Shown one piece after another: positions 25,241 to 37,025 of a stretch of 64,000 bases of DNA. Source of the stretch: Fragum whitleyi (lineage: Eukaryota > Mollusca > Bivalvia > Cardiida > Cardiidae); NCBI GenBank assembly GCA_948146395.1, contig OX411543.1, positions 68,893,474 through 68,957,473 on the forward strand, given 5' to 3'. How positions within the stretch are numbered: position 1 is the first letter of the stretch; the number at the start of each line of letters is the position of its first letter. The translations under genes and the position numbers were made by a program. Under the pieces are notes generated by a model. It saw nothing but the letters and a program-made list of their open reading frames with translations. It ran no database searches and was not told the DNA's origin.

Positions 25241-26088
25241 TTAAAATCAAATTACGTGTTAATTCTTTAATTCTAAATTCAAATCATAGAATATGACTTC
25301 ATAACTTTGTATCTTAAATTTGAAAAAGTTGTAGATACGACTGTTTGGTTGCATGCTGATAGTACATTGTATAATAATGGAGCATTAAAGTATCACTGAA
25401 ATAACGCGTGTGTGCTAATGGGCGATAATCCACAATACCTCTGACAGGGAAATAATATGGCCATATGCTCTATCAACATTTATATTGTCTGCTCAACTGT
25501 ATAAGGAGATTTATTGTAGAGTTTGTTAACACCCATATGTGCATGAAATCTGATAAATCCATTTACTACCAATACAGAGCATTAGATTCAATAACTTTTG
25601 TCTTCTAAGTTAATGTCACTGGTTGTCACATAAAGAGAGATTGATGTATCTATGAACACTGATATTGAATGGTTTTTGCATATCTTTAGCGTTTTTATTG
25701 CTTGTAATATGATCTTAATTGTCTTTAATAAAAATTTGTACAACAGCATGCAATTAACCCATGCAGTTGCATGAATCATCGTTTTTTTTTTTTTTTTCTC
25801 CATGGCGTTCAGATTAATCAGGACTCGGAGAACTACAAGTGTCCATATAATATTGCTGTAAAGATATGCCGGAAATGTGATAGTTATCAAAACCGTGCAA
25901 TTGATAATGTGAATGATTTGGGAAATGTTTCTGTTGAGTGTTCTCAAGGACCAAAGAGTAACTTTAAAATTAAAAAAAATGTCGTGCAACGATTTGATCG
26001 ATTTCGAACGATTTTAAAGTATCAAGTTCACGGTGTTACTAAGTGTATGCTATTTAGCAAGTTTAAAAACATGTCAGGTTATATGAAT
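25241..26088. other. Non-coding sequence holding the first part of the window's longest open frame
   Basis: A plus-strand frame runs 25771-26301 (176 codons). A T-run at 25782-25798 and TTCTCCATGGCGTTCAG precede ATTAATCAGGACTCGG, which looks like a splice acceptor followed by an exon. The second half of the frame runs into the M-family MITE, so at most about 25818-26088 could be coding. The peptide has C..C pairs (ICRKCD) but no domain I recognise. Chance openness is the likelier reading. Confidence 0.2.
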
Positions 26089-26532
26089 TACAGTTATATA
26101 CATCGTGAAATTGGAATTCATCTCATTCAAAACTATTCCAAATCGCTCATTCAGCCGCGGCTCCATTTATTCATTCCAAACACTCACTCAAACCATTCAA
26201 AACGCTCATACCAATTGAAAAATATAGAATCAACAACATCATTCAAAATAAATTCTAATAGAGAAAAACCGCGATTTCACTTCCATAATTCAAATTGTTA
26301 GCGTCTCGTAGGTTCTTGAAGAAATAGGAAGCTATGTATAGAACTCTAATGTATTCATCATTTAGAGGGAGGTTATCTATGACGCTTATTTTGTTCATCC
26401 TGAACAAAATTTGCAATACAGGATTACCTCCCATTAAATTCACTCAAACCTCGTTCCATACACTCATTCAATTTCATTCCAAAATCATTCCAAAATCATT
26501 TACCTTGTCAATTTCAGTATGGTTTAACTGCA
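26089..26532. mobile_element. M-family MITE, complete copy
   Basis: The left end TACAGTTATATACATCGTG is followed by AAATTGGAATTCATCTCATT. The central palindrome lies at about 26368-26434: GGGAGGTTATCTATGACGC, ATTTTGTTCATCCTGAAC, then AAAATTTGCAATACAGGATT and ACCTCCC. The right arm has CATTCCAAAATCATTCC in 11-bp steps. The right end TCAGTATGGTTTAACTGCA is slightly eroded. Confidence 0.85.
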
Positions 26533-28149
26533 ACAAAAAATCACCACCAGTTAAAAAAAAGTTTTGATATAAATTGTCAGTCTTTAAATAACAAACGAAA
26601 GAGTTTGACAAAATAAAAAAAAGAAAGAGTTTAAAGAGTTAAGGTATATTAGCAAGTGAACATGTAACAGTGGCCACGATTTAATTCTGCTAAAAAAAGA
26701 GGAAAATCTTGTGGGCGATAGTGTTATGTGGATGAACTTTTCTTTTAAAAAATCAACAACAATTTTTACTCTTCTGAGAAAAAAATATAAAAAAATAAAT
26801 TTATTATAATAATTAAAACAAAACAAAAAACATCGATAGAAAATTGAGACATCATTTTTCTAAAAAGCAAATGCATTCACTCTTGAAGGACGTAAAGAGT
26901 ATATTAGGGTATGGCCTATCATATTGCCTAAAAATGATCCTTCAATGTTACTCATCTTGTAAAGAGTTAATATAAGAGCAATAACAGATGCAAATAACGG
27001 AACTGTTAAGTTAGTTGAATGTTTCAAAGAACTGATTGTTTATTGCTTTAAAGTAATTGATGTCATTAATAGGTCTTCCGTCTAATTAGAGAAAGTTTCA
27101 AGAAAAACTGAAACGATTTATTTTCACGGATTTTGTCGTAAATAGCGTACATAAACTACGGCAGCTTTCAATAAGTGTGTTTAAACCATTTTGTTCCTTC
27201 GTATAGCAATTTAATGTTCAACAGTAGAAATCTGCTGTAAATGGGATATATTTTATACTATCCGTCTAATAGGACATGTTTTTTTTCACCTATCTTCTAC
27301 AGCTTTTCTCGAATTATTGATGTTGTTGTTGTTTTATTTGTTTCTTGAATAACCTCGGTGTTTCCGCTACACCTTTGTCATACAACTGGGCCTTTATCAT
27401 TTACTATTACATTTGATCATGTATTTATGTAAACTGGCATAGCGCATACGTAATCCACCTTTTCAGGTAATTTGAAATCGGTCAAACGCCGTGCTTCTTC
27501 AGAAGATGTCGTAATATACATGTATTCGAATCATACAACGGTTTTTGATAGTATTTTCGAATCATACAACTGTTTTGATAGTATTTTCTTATCGTACAAC
27601 TGCTTTGACGTCACCAGAGTGCTTGAATGTCGCGAGTTCCTATACATAGCAATAATTAATACCTTACTGTGTTTTTCGCTTTCGCCGACAATTCAAACGG
27701 TAAGGACTTCATCCGAGGAATTGAGATGTCGCGCCGATGCGACATTTTACGTTAGCGATGGACTACCATAAAACAGACAAATTAAGGGGAAAAGACTTCT
27801 TGTCTTGAGTTTTGTAAACCACAGAGTTATAAAGGAGATAGGGTTCAGTAGAAGTCACTCAGAGAAGGTATTTTGAAATAGATACGAGTGACCCGCCAAG
27901 ATAAAAGGGGCCATCTGTGAATCACCGATCAGATCGCGCGAACTGTACAGGTTGACTAGGGTCCTGACTTTTTGAGTTATTTTTTTTTTACTGAATCTAT
28001 AAATGTAATAAGGAAATTCCCCAGTGTATTTGTTTCCGAAATGCGGCATCTGTTAAACCTTTGTGCAATCCCCGCTCTTTTTTCGGACAAATTTCAATTT
28101 ACGCAACTCGCAGATAATACTCTATGAGGTAGAGTTGTATTCTAGGTCC
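26533..28149. other. Non-coding sequence with one short tandem duplication
   Basis: Near 27523-27606 the phrase CGAATCATACAACTGTTTTG, then ATAGTATTTT, repeats about 2.6 times with a period of about 31 bp. No gene supported. Confidence 0.5.
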
Positions 28150-28353
28150 TTTAGCTGTCATATCAGTGAAATCGTGTATTTTTCTAGCGATTGTCATTTT
28201 GAACTTAGTTCTTTTATTTAATCTTTTCAAGTGATTTGGGGCGTTTTTGAGTGGTTTGAGTGAGCATTTGGAATGATTAAATTGAGCGCTGAGTGAGCAA
28301 TTTAGAACGGTTTTGATCGGAATAAGAGACAATTGCAAGATATTAATTACTGT
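28150..28353. mobile_element. M-family MITE, half copy (reverse orientation)
   Basis: Compared with 29100-29293 it keeps TCAGTGAAATCGTGTATTTT, GTGGTTTGAGTGAGCATTTG, TTGAGCGCTGAGTGAGCAAT and the end ATTGCAAGATATTAATTACTGT. The palindrome and the other half are absent. Confidence 0.7.
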
Positions 28354-28850
28354 TTTTATCGTCAACTGCTAGGATGTTATATTTTTGGAGGTAGTGTCCA
28401 GATTAGCAGTTTACGCGAGAAGAATGAAAACTGCGATGTAATATTTCCTCGGTTTTCTTTAAAACATCAAAAGCGATTTGATAATTCTCCCACTAATGTT
28501 TTCCCACCGAGAAATCTTTCATAATCAAATTAAAAAGTAATTAACGGTTTCAAAAATAGTGTAAGACGCTTTGATTTAAATTATAATCCGTAATTGATCA
28601 ATGATGCGGCATGCTGTTTTGTACTATTCGTGAAAAAAGTTCTATGCGAAAGTACATAATATGCCTCGGTCAAACAGTCATTTTTAATCAAATGAACTCG
28701 TGTCGTAAAAGTTGGTGGAAGTAAATAAGCTATTAACCGTATGTCGAATCGCGCAATACTCGCGGACTGATCAGGATTAAAAAGTTAATTTAATTCCATA
28801 GCCGTTTCTCTGTAAAGAAATCAGCCCTCGATGGAGTAATCAGGGTTCGA

Positions 28851-29293
28851 TACAGTTAACAACATCGTGAAATTGACAAGGTGAATGATTTGGAATGATT
28901 AAGGAATGAAATTGAATGAGTGTGTGGAGCGAGTTTTGTGTGAATTTAATGGAAGGTAATCCAATATCGCAAATTTTGTTCAGGATGAACAAAAATAGCG
29001 ATAGTGATGACCTCCCTTTAAAAATTTGCGTATATGCTCTATAAATAGCTTCCTATTTCTAGAAACATTCAATCAGGCGCTTACAATTTCAATTAATTCA
29101 GTGAAATCCCGATTTTTTTTTTCCCGAGGTATTTTGATTTTGAACGAAGTTCTTGTTTGTGTTTTTCAGTGAGTTTGGGTCGTTTTTTAATGATTTGAAT
29201 GAGTGTTTGGAATGAATGAATAGAGCGCTGAGTGAGCGATTTAGAATGGTTTCGATTGAGATGAACGTCAATTTTACGATGTAATTAACTGTA
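28851..29293. mobile_element. M-family MITE, complete copy with best-kept ends
   Basis: The left end is TACAGTTAACAACATCGTG then AAATTGACA; the right end is TCAATTTTACGATGTAATTA then ACTGTA. The palindrome (28953-29017) is GGAAGGTAATCCAATATCGC, AAATTTTGTTCAGGATGAAC, AAAAATAGCGATAGTGATGA, CCTCCC. Relative to the copies at 10160 and 13624 the long arms are reversed, so the element lies in the other orientation. The ends begin and finish on TA. Confidence 0.88.
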
Positions 29294-29983
29294 CCCTTTT
29301 AAAGATAATCATTTCCCCATGGCTAATTCCTTAGAATGAAAGAACTCAAGTACTTGCTTTAGGAAAATGTAATATATATTCAAAATATATCTTGTAATGC
29401 ATATCAGTCCGCAGAACATATTAGTTTAGCCATTCTACCATACAATAAATTTTGGATACAACGCTGTTCCTTTGATATACTAGTATGACACCGATATTCG
29501 AGAATCCTAGGCTGTCAGTTTATCAGGAAACCGAACAATTCAAATTTTCCAATTCGCCCGTCCGTACATCATTCGTCCCTCAATCTGTGATCATCAACCC
29601 ACCCACTTATCAATCCAACAATCTAACCCGTTTATTTATCTGTCGAATCCGGCGCCTTATCGGTTCTCTTATTCATTTATTAGCATTATCCGTATTTTAT
29701 GATAAGTATTTATCGAATTATAAATTACAATGTCTATAAAAGAATCTTGCAATAAATAAATAAATTGGTAAATAACTTAAAAATACGAGTTACAAAAACT
29801 GACTTACCTTAATTCAAATCCAATTATGTAAATCCAAATATATCCTCTGATCTCCAATAAACGTCAAATCGTACAGTAGCCGATCTGAAATTGACAAGAT
29901 TTTATTCTAAAAATAGTAACGGAAATCCAAAACCGCAAATCCCCACTTATTATCATTCCCTATTTTAGTATACACTTAACCCT
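29294..29983. other. Non-coding sequence
   Basis: No gene or repeat beyond an AATA-rich patch near 29745-29765. Confidence 0.5.
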
Positions 29984-30114
29984 ACCCTGCTTTCAGGATG
30001 AAAGAAGGGTGCAGCTGTTTGATAATTATACCCCGTTTTGTATTCAAATTAACGTGCAAAGCGGGTCATAATTTGCAAACAGTTTGCACCGTTTTGTCAT
30101 CCTGAACGCAGGGT
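29984..30114. mobile_element. Fold-back element, 131 bp, ACCCTGC ends
   Basis: ACCCTGCTTTCAGGATGAAA on the left returns as TTTTGTCATCCTGAACGCAGGGT on the right. Inside, GGGTGCAGCTGTTTGATAAT and ATTTGCAAACAGTTTGCACC pair, as do ATAATTATACCCCG and CGGGTCATAATT. This makes one long imperfect hairpin. Non-coding; superfamily unknown. Confidence 0.75.
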
Positions 30115-31887
30115 GATATTTCTTCTATATTTCGGTTGACAAAATTAAATATTACATTTTTTTCATAATTTGCCATATTTCCCTATCCGCTTCCAAAATT
30201 AAAAACAAATGCTATGATAAATTAATTATTTTTTAATTAATTAGATCTAATTAAAAGAAAAATAAAAGGTAAATTATCAAAAAAATTCTTCCACTCACTT
30301 ACTATTTATTTAGAGGTATGGACATTTCTGATAAGCCCTTTTTCGAGTGATTTGACATTGTTAAGAGAGTTTCGGGCATGTCCATTGCATAAATTTTATC
30401 AGTTTCACTTTATCAAGTTGTTAAATTATTCCAAAAATAACTTTAGATACGAGGCTTCAGTGAAAATACCATCGAATCATGTCCCTCCGAAAATAAGGGT
30501 CTTCGGTAAATTATTGGAAGGGTTGACAGTTTTACTCTTATAAATGCACCCTATGTCATAGGTAGATAAGTTACAGCCCTACCTTAAAGGAATGTAGAAA
30601 ACTTGATTCCTTCATTAAAGATTGTCAACCCAATTCTTTTACTTATAAGAGATAAATACGATTATTAAAATGTGAAAGGCTATGCAAAGAAATCAAGCAA
30701 AATCTGCAGTGCTGTCTGTTGATCTATTCCTATTCTTTCCTTTCTTTGCTTCTGCTGGTAGCTAAAAACTATATAAATTCGCACTGAAACCAATATCCCA
30801 AATAGCATCTCTTTTTTGAGAAAGTGTTGTGGAAAAGGAAGACACTGGTCATTAAACATGTACTTGTGAGTGAATTTTCTTTATATTCAACTACCTATTT
30901 CTTACCCGAAATACTATTTCTAAAAGTGACCCGTCACGCGAAAAGGGGCCATCAGGGAACTCTGTAAATAAATATTTGAAATGGAGATTGGGTCCAGCAA
31001 AGATCAACCAGAGGTCGCATTTCAAAAATTCTTTCACTGGAAGGTATCTTATTCATGCTAGATTAAAAAAAAATAAGCAAAGTGCGAAAGGTTTCGACGC
31101 AATCTGACTAAGGTCGACACTTCATGCACTACTCAGATGGTCCCATTTCGCGTGATGGGTCACAATTATGAAAAAAGTCATAGTCGTCTGTAGATTATTT
31201 GTTTTTGTTACCGTCTAAAATTGTGTAATTTGGTAATTGGTTGACACACTTTCTTTTTTTTTTTCGAATATTTTTTTAACGCCCCGGCTACAAATTTGTA
31301 GGAAAGAGAAACAAGCTTTAAAAAGCTATAGTTCACAATGGACATGCACGATAAGCCACCCCTTCTTGGTGACCATATTTGTTTAGCGACCATTAGGACA
31401 AGTGTAAAAGTTTTTTTTTTAAGTAACAGTCTTATTCAATCTTCATGTTTATGAATAATACATTAGGGTTACCAATAAATCGAATAAAATACCCCCTCCC
31501 CTAAAAACTGTTTTAAACAACTTTTACGTCATAAACAATCACTATGAAAGATAATACAGCCTAACGGATTAGAATATAGGTGCTAAAATCATTTTATAGA
31601 CGTACCTCTGCTTTGATATAGGCGTTAGAAAAATCTCGGGTCATTCACGAGAAAAAACTCCATTCAATTATTTGAGCAAACATTTACATGGATAAGATAA
31701 ACATTGCGGAAGTGGAGAGTTTTTGTTATATTACTCCCTCTTTCTATTGTCATAAATAGGACCTGTATGTATACAAAGGCCCCGCCGTTTATTAAGATGT
31801 CCTTATGTTAATAACTTCGCACAGGCTTTATTAAACCCTTAGACTCTGATTAAAAAAAGGTTGTCATTAATCACTAAAAAATTGAAG
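30115..31887. other. Non-coding sequence
   Basis: No gene supported. Nothing repeated that I could see, apart from homopolymer A/T runs. Confidence 0.5.
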
Positions 31888-32105
31888 TAAAATGAGCTTC
31901 ACAAAAACGTCATGGCTCAAATTTAGAAATACATGAACTCCACGTGGACGCCATAGCTCAAATATAGAAAACAATTATAAGCTTCACTCGTACGCCATAG
32001 CTCAAATATACATTTAAATGAGCTTCGCGTGTATGTCATAACTCAAATAGGTCGAATATAGAAATACATGATCTTCACGCGAACGCCATAGCTTAAATAT
32101 AGAAA
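31888..32105. repeat. Degenerate tandem repeat, ~41-50 bp unit, five copies
   Basis: Units follow the pattern GAGCTTCACGTGTACGCCATAGCTCAAATATAGAAATACAT with changes. The GCTCAAAT anchor (with variants) recurs near 31915, 31956, 32000, 32041 and 32091. Confidence 0.8.
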
Positions 32106-33744
32106 AAAACGTGTATATAAAGAATTATTTAAGTATTCATCATACGTGTAAGACGTCCAGAGAAAAATGAAGTAAGACGGGATGTGAATTCCCATGCCTA
32201 ACATGTTCGACGCGGGCTTTTCTACCTGCGGACAAGTACATTTTTTCAAGGCTACTTTTCCGTGGACAAGTTAATACCAGTATAAATCTTGGATTGGGAC
32301 TAAATAGTTAGGATCAATTTATTATCTTAATGTTCGTATCAAAGGGTAGAAAACATTGTTTTTGAAATACAATGTTGAATTTGAATCCATCAGGATAAGG
32401 GATTAAATATAACACTTAAAATGAGATCGCATATTTGCCTGGGGATATATGAAGGGTTGTTATAATTTTCAGCGTTGGAAAAGGGATTATACGCTCCATC
32501 GCTTGAACAAGTACTCTCCTAGTAATCCTATTAGAATGTAATAATACTTTGATTATATTTTGGGAGGAGGTGTGAAAAAGGGTGACTTCGGTCATAACAG
32601 AAGCAATTTAGACACCATTCGAATAGAGGCGATGTGTAAACATTTCGTGAAAGAAAGAATTTAATCCCACAAATGAGAAGAACTTTCACTAATTTTGTAT
32701 ATATTTTGATAAATTTGAAGGTTAAATACATTGCACACTAGAATTTATTTGTTTCATTTATTATTGAAAATCAAAGAAATGCGCGACGAAGAGGGTATGG
32801 ATATTTTTCGGAACAATAATATCAATATACATTATGTAATAAATTTGGTGATCATTATGAAAATAATAATGAAACCACTTATTATTAATATTAATTGAAA
32901 TAAGATTATTATAAAATTAAGATGAAAAAAAGAGGATATATTATGAGCTTTTTTTGTCCAAATTTCCGAATTTACAACATGTAGATTCGTGCTATACAAG
33001 TTAATAGAATCAAGCTTTGAAATTTAGTTTTTCAGATAAAAGATTTTGAACCACACAAAATGGTGAAATAAGATATAAAAGTTCTCTGAAGGGCATTCGC
33101 ACTACGCAATTGCTAACTTTTTGTAACAAATATTTCTAGCTTTTAAAGTCAAGAAAACATACCCACAGAAACCGTAATCTCTTATGTATACATTGTTCCT
33201 TAACAAAGTTGACAAATTAAAGAAGAAGAAAGGGGAGAAATAATTACAATTATACGCGACTTCGATCAATTGAAGTGGAATAAAAATAAACTAACGCACT
33301 GGAGGAATGTAAAAAAGCAAGAAAAAACAAAGACCGGAAAACCCGCAGAACTTCACCATGTGAAAGTAAAAACTGATAATCTGTATTAACGTAAACTAAT
33401 ATACCCATGGGTAACAATTTGATTGATTGAGTTTCTTTGAATGCATGTTATCTCATCGCGTGATTGTAGAAGAAAACGCACTTTTTGTTGTTATCGAGCT
33501 GCATCCGGCGTTCGAATTTCTTTTAGTTTTGTTGCAATTTTTAGGTGAAAATTCCAATTTTAGTTTCCAACTACATGTATAAATAAAAGAATACCAGTTT
33601 TTTCTGAGTAAACACCCCGTGATCAATCTATTAGCATCAATTATGATAACAAATGATCTATAACCGTTCTACTTATGAAAAAACGCCATTGTGAGATAAT
33701 TTAAGTATAAGTTGTATATTGTTACTCCGAACAAATTTCGTTCC
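32106..33744. other. Very AT-rich non-coding sequence
   Basis: No supported gene or repeat structure. Confidence 0.5.
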
Positions 33745-34046
33745 AAGAATATGAATATGTTTTATAATTTCGGGCCATCTAAAGAATCACGTACATTCCG
33801 AGTTGTATATTTTAAAATTTCGGGCTATTTTAAGGATCAAGTAAATTCCCCGTTCAAAATGTTTGATAATTCCGAGCCCTTTTAATGATCCAGTAAATTC
33901 CGAATTGAATATGCTTTATAATTTCGGGCATTTATAAATTTCCAGTTAATTCCCCGTTCAGAATGTTTTATAATTTCGGGCCCTTTTAAGGATCCAGTAG
34001 ATTCCGAATGTAATATGTTTTATAATTTCGAGCCCTTCTACATATA
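33745..34046. repeat. Minisatellite, ~52-bp unit alternating in two forms
   Basis: About 5.7 units of ATGTTTTATAATTTCGGGCC then CTTTTAAGGATCCAGTAAATTC. Units 1, 3 and 5 end in CCGAATTGAAT-like sequence, units 2 and 4 in CCCCGTTCAGA. So the real period appears to be a ~104-bp dimer. Confidence 0.85.
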
Positions 34047-35018
34047 CCTTTTGGTAGTAAGGTCTTTCGAAGTATAACTATCTATCTGCTATGAAAATAA
34101 GCCAAACAGTTAACAGATCGCTGCTGTCGGTCAGATATCCAATTATCCAATAAAAGCACTTATTCAAAATAGAATAGCGTTTCAATTTCTTAGACGATGT
34201 GCATTGGCGGGGGTCAATAGGCGAATCCAGCGATCCGTGGATTGAAAACTGCTAGACGGTTTATTTAAGGATCAATCCTGTAAAACCTGAATGAAATATA
34301 TTACAATTAACGAGACGCCCTGTTAGCGTTTACAGAGGGAAGCAACCCCAGGAAAAAAGCCAAATCTCACTTTGGGTAAAAAAGCTAAAAAGATGCAATT
34401 GGGCTTTATTGTGGGGCGGGTATACTCGTAGTTGAAAAAATGGATTGTGTCTTCGCTTCACTGGCCCGAACAAAATGAATTGGCGAACGAGAGAAGAACC
34501 TGAGTTTAGCGATACTGAATTAAGAAGCAAGTCCACGTTTGATCCAATAATACGCCATTAAAACGCAACTTTATCTATTTCATTACCGACTTTGTGATAC
34601 TGTGTGAACGATATCACACAACAAATTATAGACAATTCTACGTTATCGAATAGCACAAATTACTATAGTCACGTATATTGTATTTGTTTTCCATGATCCT
34701 TTCCTTGCACCTTAACTTGGAAGTCATTGACCTTTGACCCATTTTTCTTCAGATACTGGTCACACATTGATATTTTATATAAATAACGATACACTCGTGT
34801 CTTTTGTTAATTAAATGCAGACTAAACATTGCTATATGTAAAATCGCTTTCATTTTGGACCATATTTTCATGTGGACCTGCTATCTGGATAAGTCTGCAC
34901 TCACCAGCATCTATTTGCATGCAACACGCCTTTAATAGCCTCATTTGGTAGTAAACGGCATCGTTTCCAAGGCGTCAGCAAGCTATTATTGATGCTAAGG
35001 CCACATACAAATTGGCAC
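34047..35018. other. Non-coding sequence
   Basis: Nothing recognisable. Confidence 0.5.
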
Positions 35019-35316
35019 GCCGACACGTCAGCTCGATTAGCTCAGTTGGTAGAGCCCCTGACTTCAAAGTTCGACGGCGTGGGTTCGATTCCCGGGCTGG
35101 CAAACTAACAAAAACTAATTGTCTTTCGGACGAGACGTTAAGCCGAGGCCCCGTGAGACGGTGCTTTACACCGAGCACGTTAAAGAACCATGGCGGATCT
35201 CAGCTGTAGTTTCGTCATGTATCCTTGCACTATCCCCCGTAACAAATATCGTCTTCTAGAGGCGTCGCTCATATGGGCACGTGCTACGGTAGCGACGATA
35301 AATAAACGGAAATACA
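35019..35316 (+). mobile_element. tRNA-derived SINE, family B
   Basis: The tRNA-like head (to about 35103) has TTAGCTCAGTTGGTAGAGCC, CCTGACTTCAAA and GTGGGTTCGATTCCCGGGC. The body has TCGGACGAGACGTTAAGCCG, GTGAGACGGTGCTTTACACC, GCACGTTAAAGAACCATGG and TATCCTTGCACTATCCCCCG. It ends after GTCGCTCATATGGGCACG..AAATAAACG. It aligns with 10762-11028. The A and B boxes are intact enough to predict an RNA polymerase III promoter. Short open frames on both strands are shadows. Confidence 0.85.
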
Positions 35317-36319
35317 CTCACTCGTCGGCTATTCAAATTTCTCATCGGTCGATTAGTATAAAATACTGCAAAGATATATCCAATGTGTAGATTGCTACCT
35401 TAGGAGAATGATATTAAGGTAAAGTTTTCACATTCCATGTTATTTTTGCATTACAAAAGTAGAACAAACTTTTGGTTTTCGTGTGGGATGGATAGATATT
35501 TCATTTCGTTTACAATAAAAGTTTGAGAGTTATTTTTTTTTTAACTTGTGGCTAAAAAAAAACAATGCTCTTCGCCCAGTGAGGGATAAATTGATCTTAA
35601 ACTGAAACAAACAAAATTGTATCCAACATATAAGTTGTCCATACATACTCATGCAAAACTTTAAAAAAAAAAGTCAAACAAATACACGATGGCTAGAGAC
35701 AAAACGTCAATATTTGTTAAAGTCTCCCCAAGGACACGCGCTCTTTTCTTGCAAGAAATAAAATAGACAGATTTTGTCTTCTTTATTTTAAGATTGATTG
35801 GCATTTGTTAGGGAGGGTCAATATTGGAATGCCGTCTAGCGCAGTGTTCTTTTGGAAGATGTTAAATAAGAGGATAAGGGTCAACGGAATTTCTTGCAAC
35901 ATTTTCCGAGAACCCATTTACATTTTGATTGTGACCGCTAGAATGGTAACCGTCTGTTAAACAAACCCGTGACCTAAAGGAAATAAGACAAAGAAGAAAA
36001 ATATAAAAAAAAAACAACTGATGCAGTCACGACATGACCACGGGTCACGGTAGTTCTTTGTATTTTGTTCCTTCGAATGTTTCTGTACATGAAATATGGA
36101 TAAATGCTTTCAAAAGTGTCAAAAAGACGCATCTTGATCTCTACATTCCTAGTCCAAACTTAAATATCTGTGTCTGAGTAATCTCAAGGAACGTATATAC
36201 ATATAACAGCCCAGCGGCTCTGATGTCAACACCTTTATAAACGTTTGCCACCGGCAACTACATGTATATAACAACGTTAAATTAAATCATGCGTATCTTC
36301 TTAGTTCTACTTAAAAATT
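35317..36319. other. Non-coding sequence
   Basis: Only homopolymer runs stand out. Confidence 0.5.
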
Positions 36320-36533
36320 CCCTCCAACTTAACCTCTGGATGTCACAGGTTTGACTCCCGGCATACTCTTTGCGACATTGTTTATCCTCAATGGGTGAAT
36401 AATCGTAAGCCTTTTAGGGATTGCTGCTCGAGGCTATGAAAGGGTAAACCGGTGCGAAAAATACCAGGAATTCCTTGTCAAGCACTCCATCCACCACGAA
36501 ATGACTGAAAGAATGTTAAAAGCGGCTTTAAAC
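36320..36533 (+). mobile_element. tRNA-derived SINE, family A, worn and 5'-truncated
   Basis: A B-box-like CACAGGTTTGACTCCCGGC starts it. The body has CTCAATGGGTGAATAATCG and GGGATTGCTGCTCGAGGCTA. The tail is AATGTTAAAAGCGGCTTTAAAC. The 5' half of the tRNA-like head is unrecognisable. Confidence 0.65.
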
Positions 36534-36639
36534 CAGATCCAAACAAAATAGATCTAGTGAGGAATCATGTATGGGTTGATCGACCAATAGTTCCTAAGAC
36601 ACCATCATTCTTTCAAGATGCATATAAATACATTTATAA

Positions 36640-37025
36640 TATGACCTACGTCGCGGGAGTGAAATAACCCCGTTGGATATTTTTGATATTACACGGGTGT
36701 AATTACACTAGAGCGAATAGCAACGCTATCTTGTAACCGCGAAAATGACGTCATAATGTATATGTTGTGACGTCAGTTTTAAACGGCGTTATAAATTTCG
36801 CGGAAAAATTGAAATGATGAATTACAGGTATTTTGACTATTTTTCGCAAAAAGTCGGGTCATATTATAAATATAACCTCAAATTTGTGCTCATTAAATAC
36901 CGAATTTATTAAACTCGTCATATAAAACAGATAAAAACTCGGCGCAGCCTCGTTTTTATCTGTTTATAGATGACTCGTTTAATAAATTCGGTATTCCATG
37001 ACCACTCATTCAATATCCTCTATGT
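36640..37025 (+). mobile_element. F-family element with a long terminal hairpin
   Basis: Starts GACCTACGTCGCGGGAGTGA, then AATAACCCCGTTGGATATTT, TTACACGGGTGTAATTACAC, two TGACGTCA-like words (ATGACGTCATAATG, TGTGACGTCAGTTT) and AACGGCGTTATAAATTTCGC. It ends in a hairpin: ATACCGAATTTATTAAACTC, GTCATATAAAACAGATAAAA, tip CTCGGCGCAGCCTCG, then TTTTTATCTGTTTATAGATG, ACTCGTTTAATAAATTCGGT. The minus-strand copy at 16145-16502 shows it is mobile. Class unknown. Confidence 0.75.
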
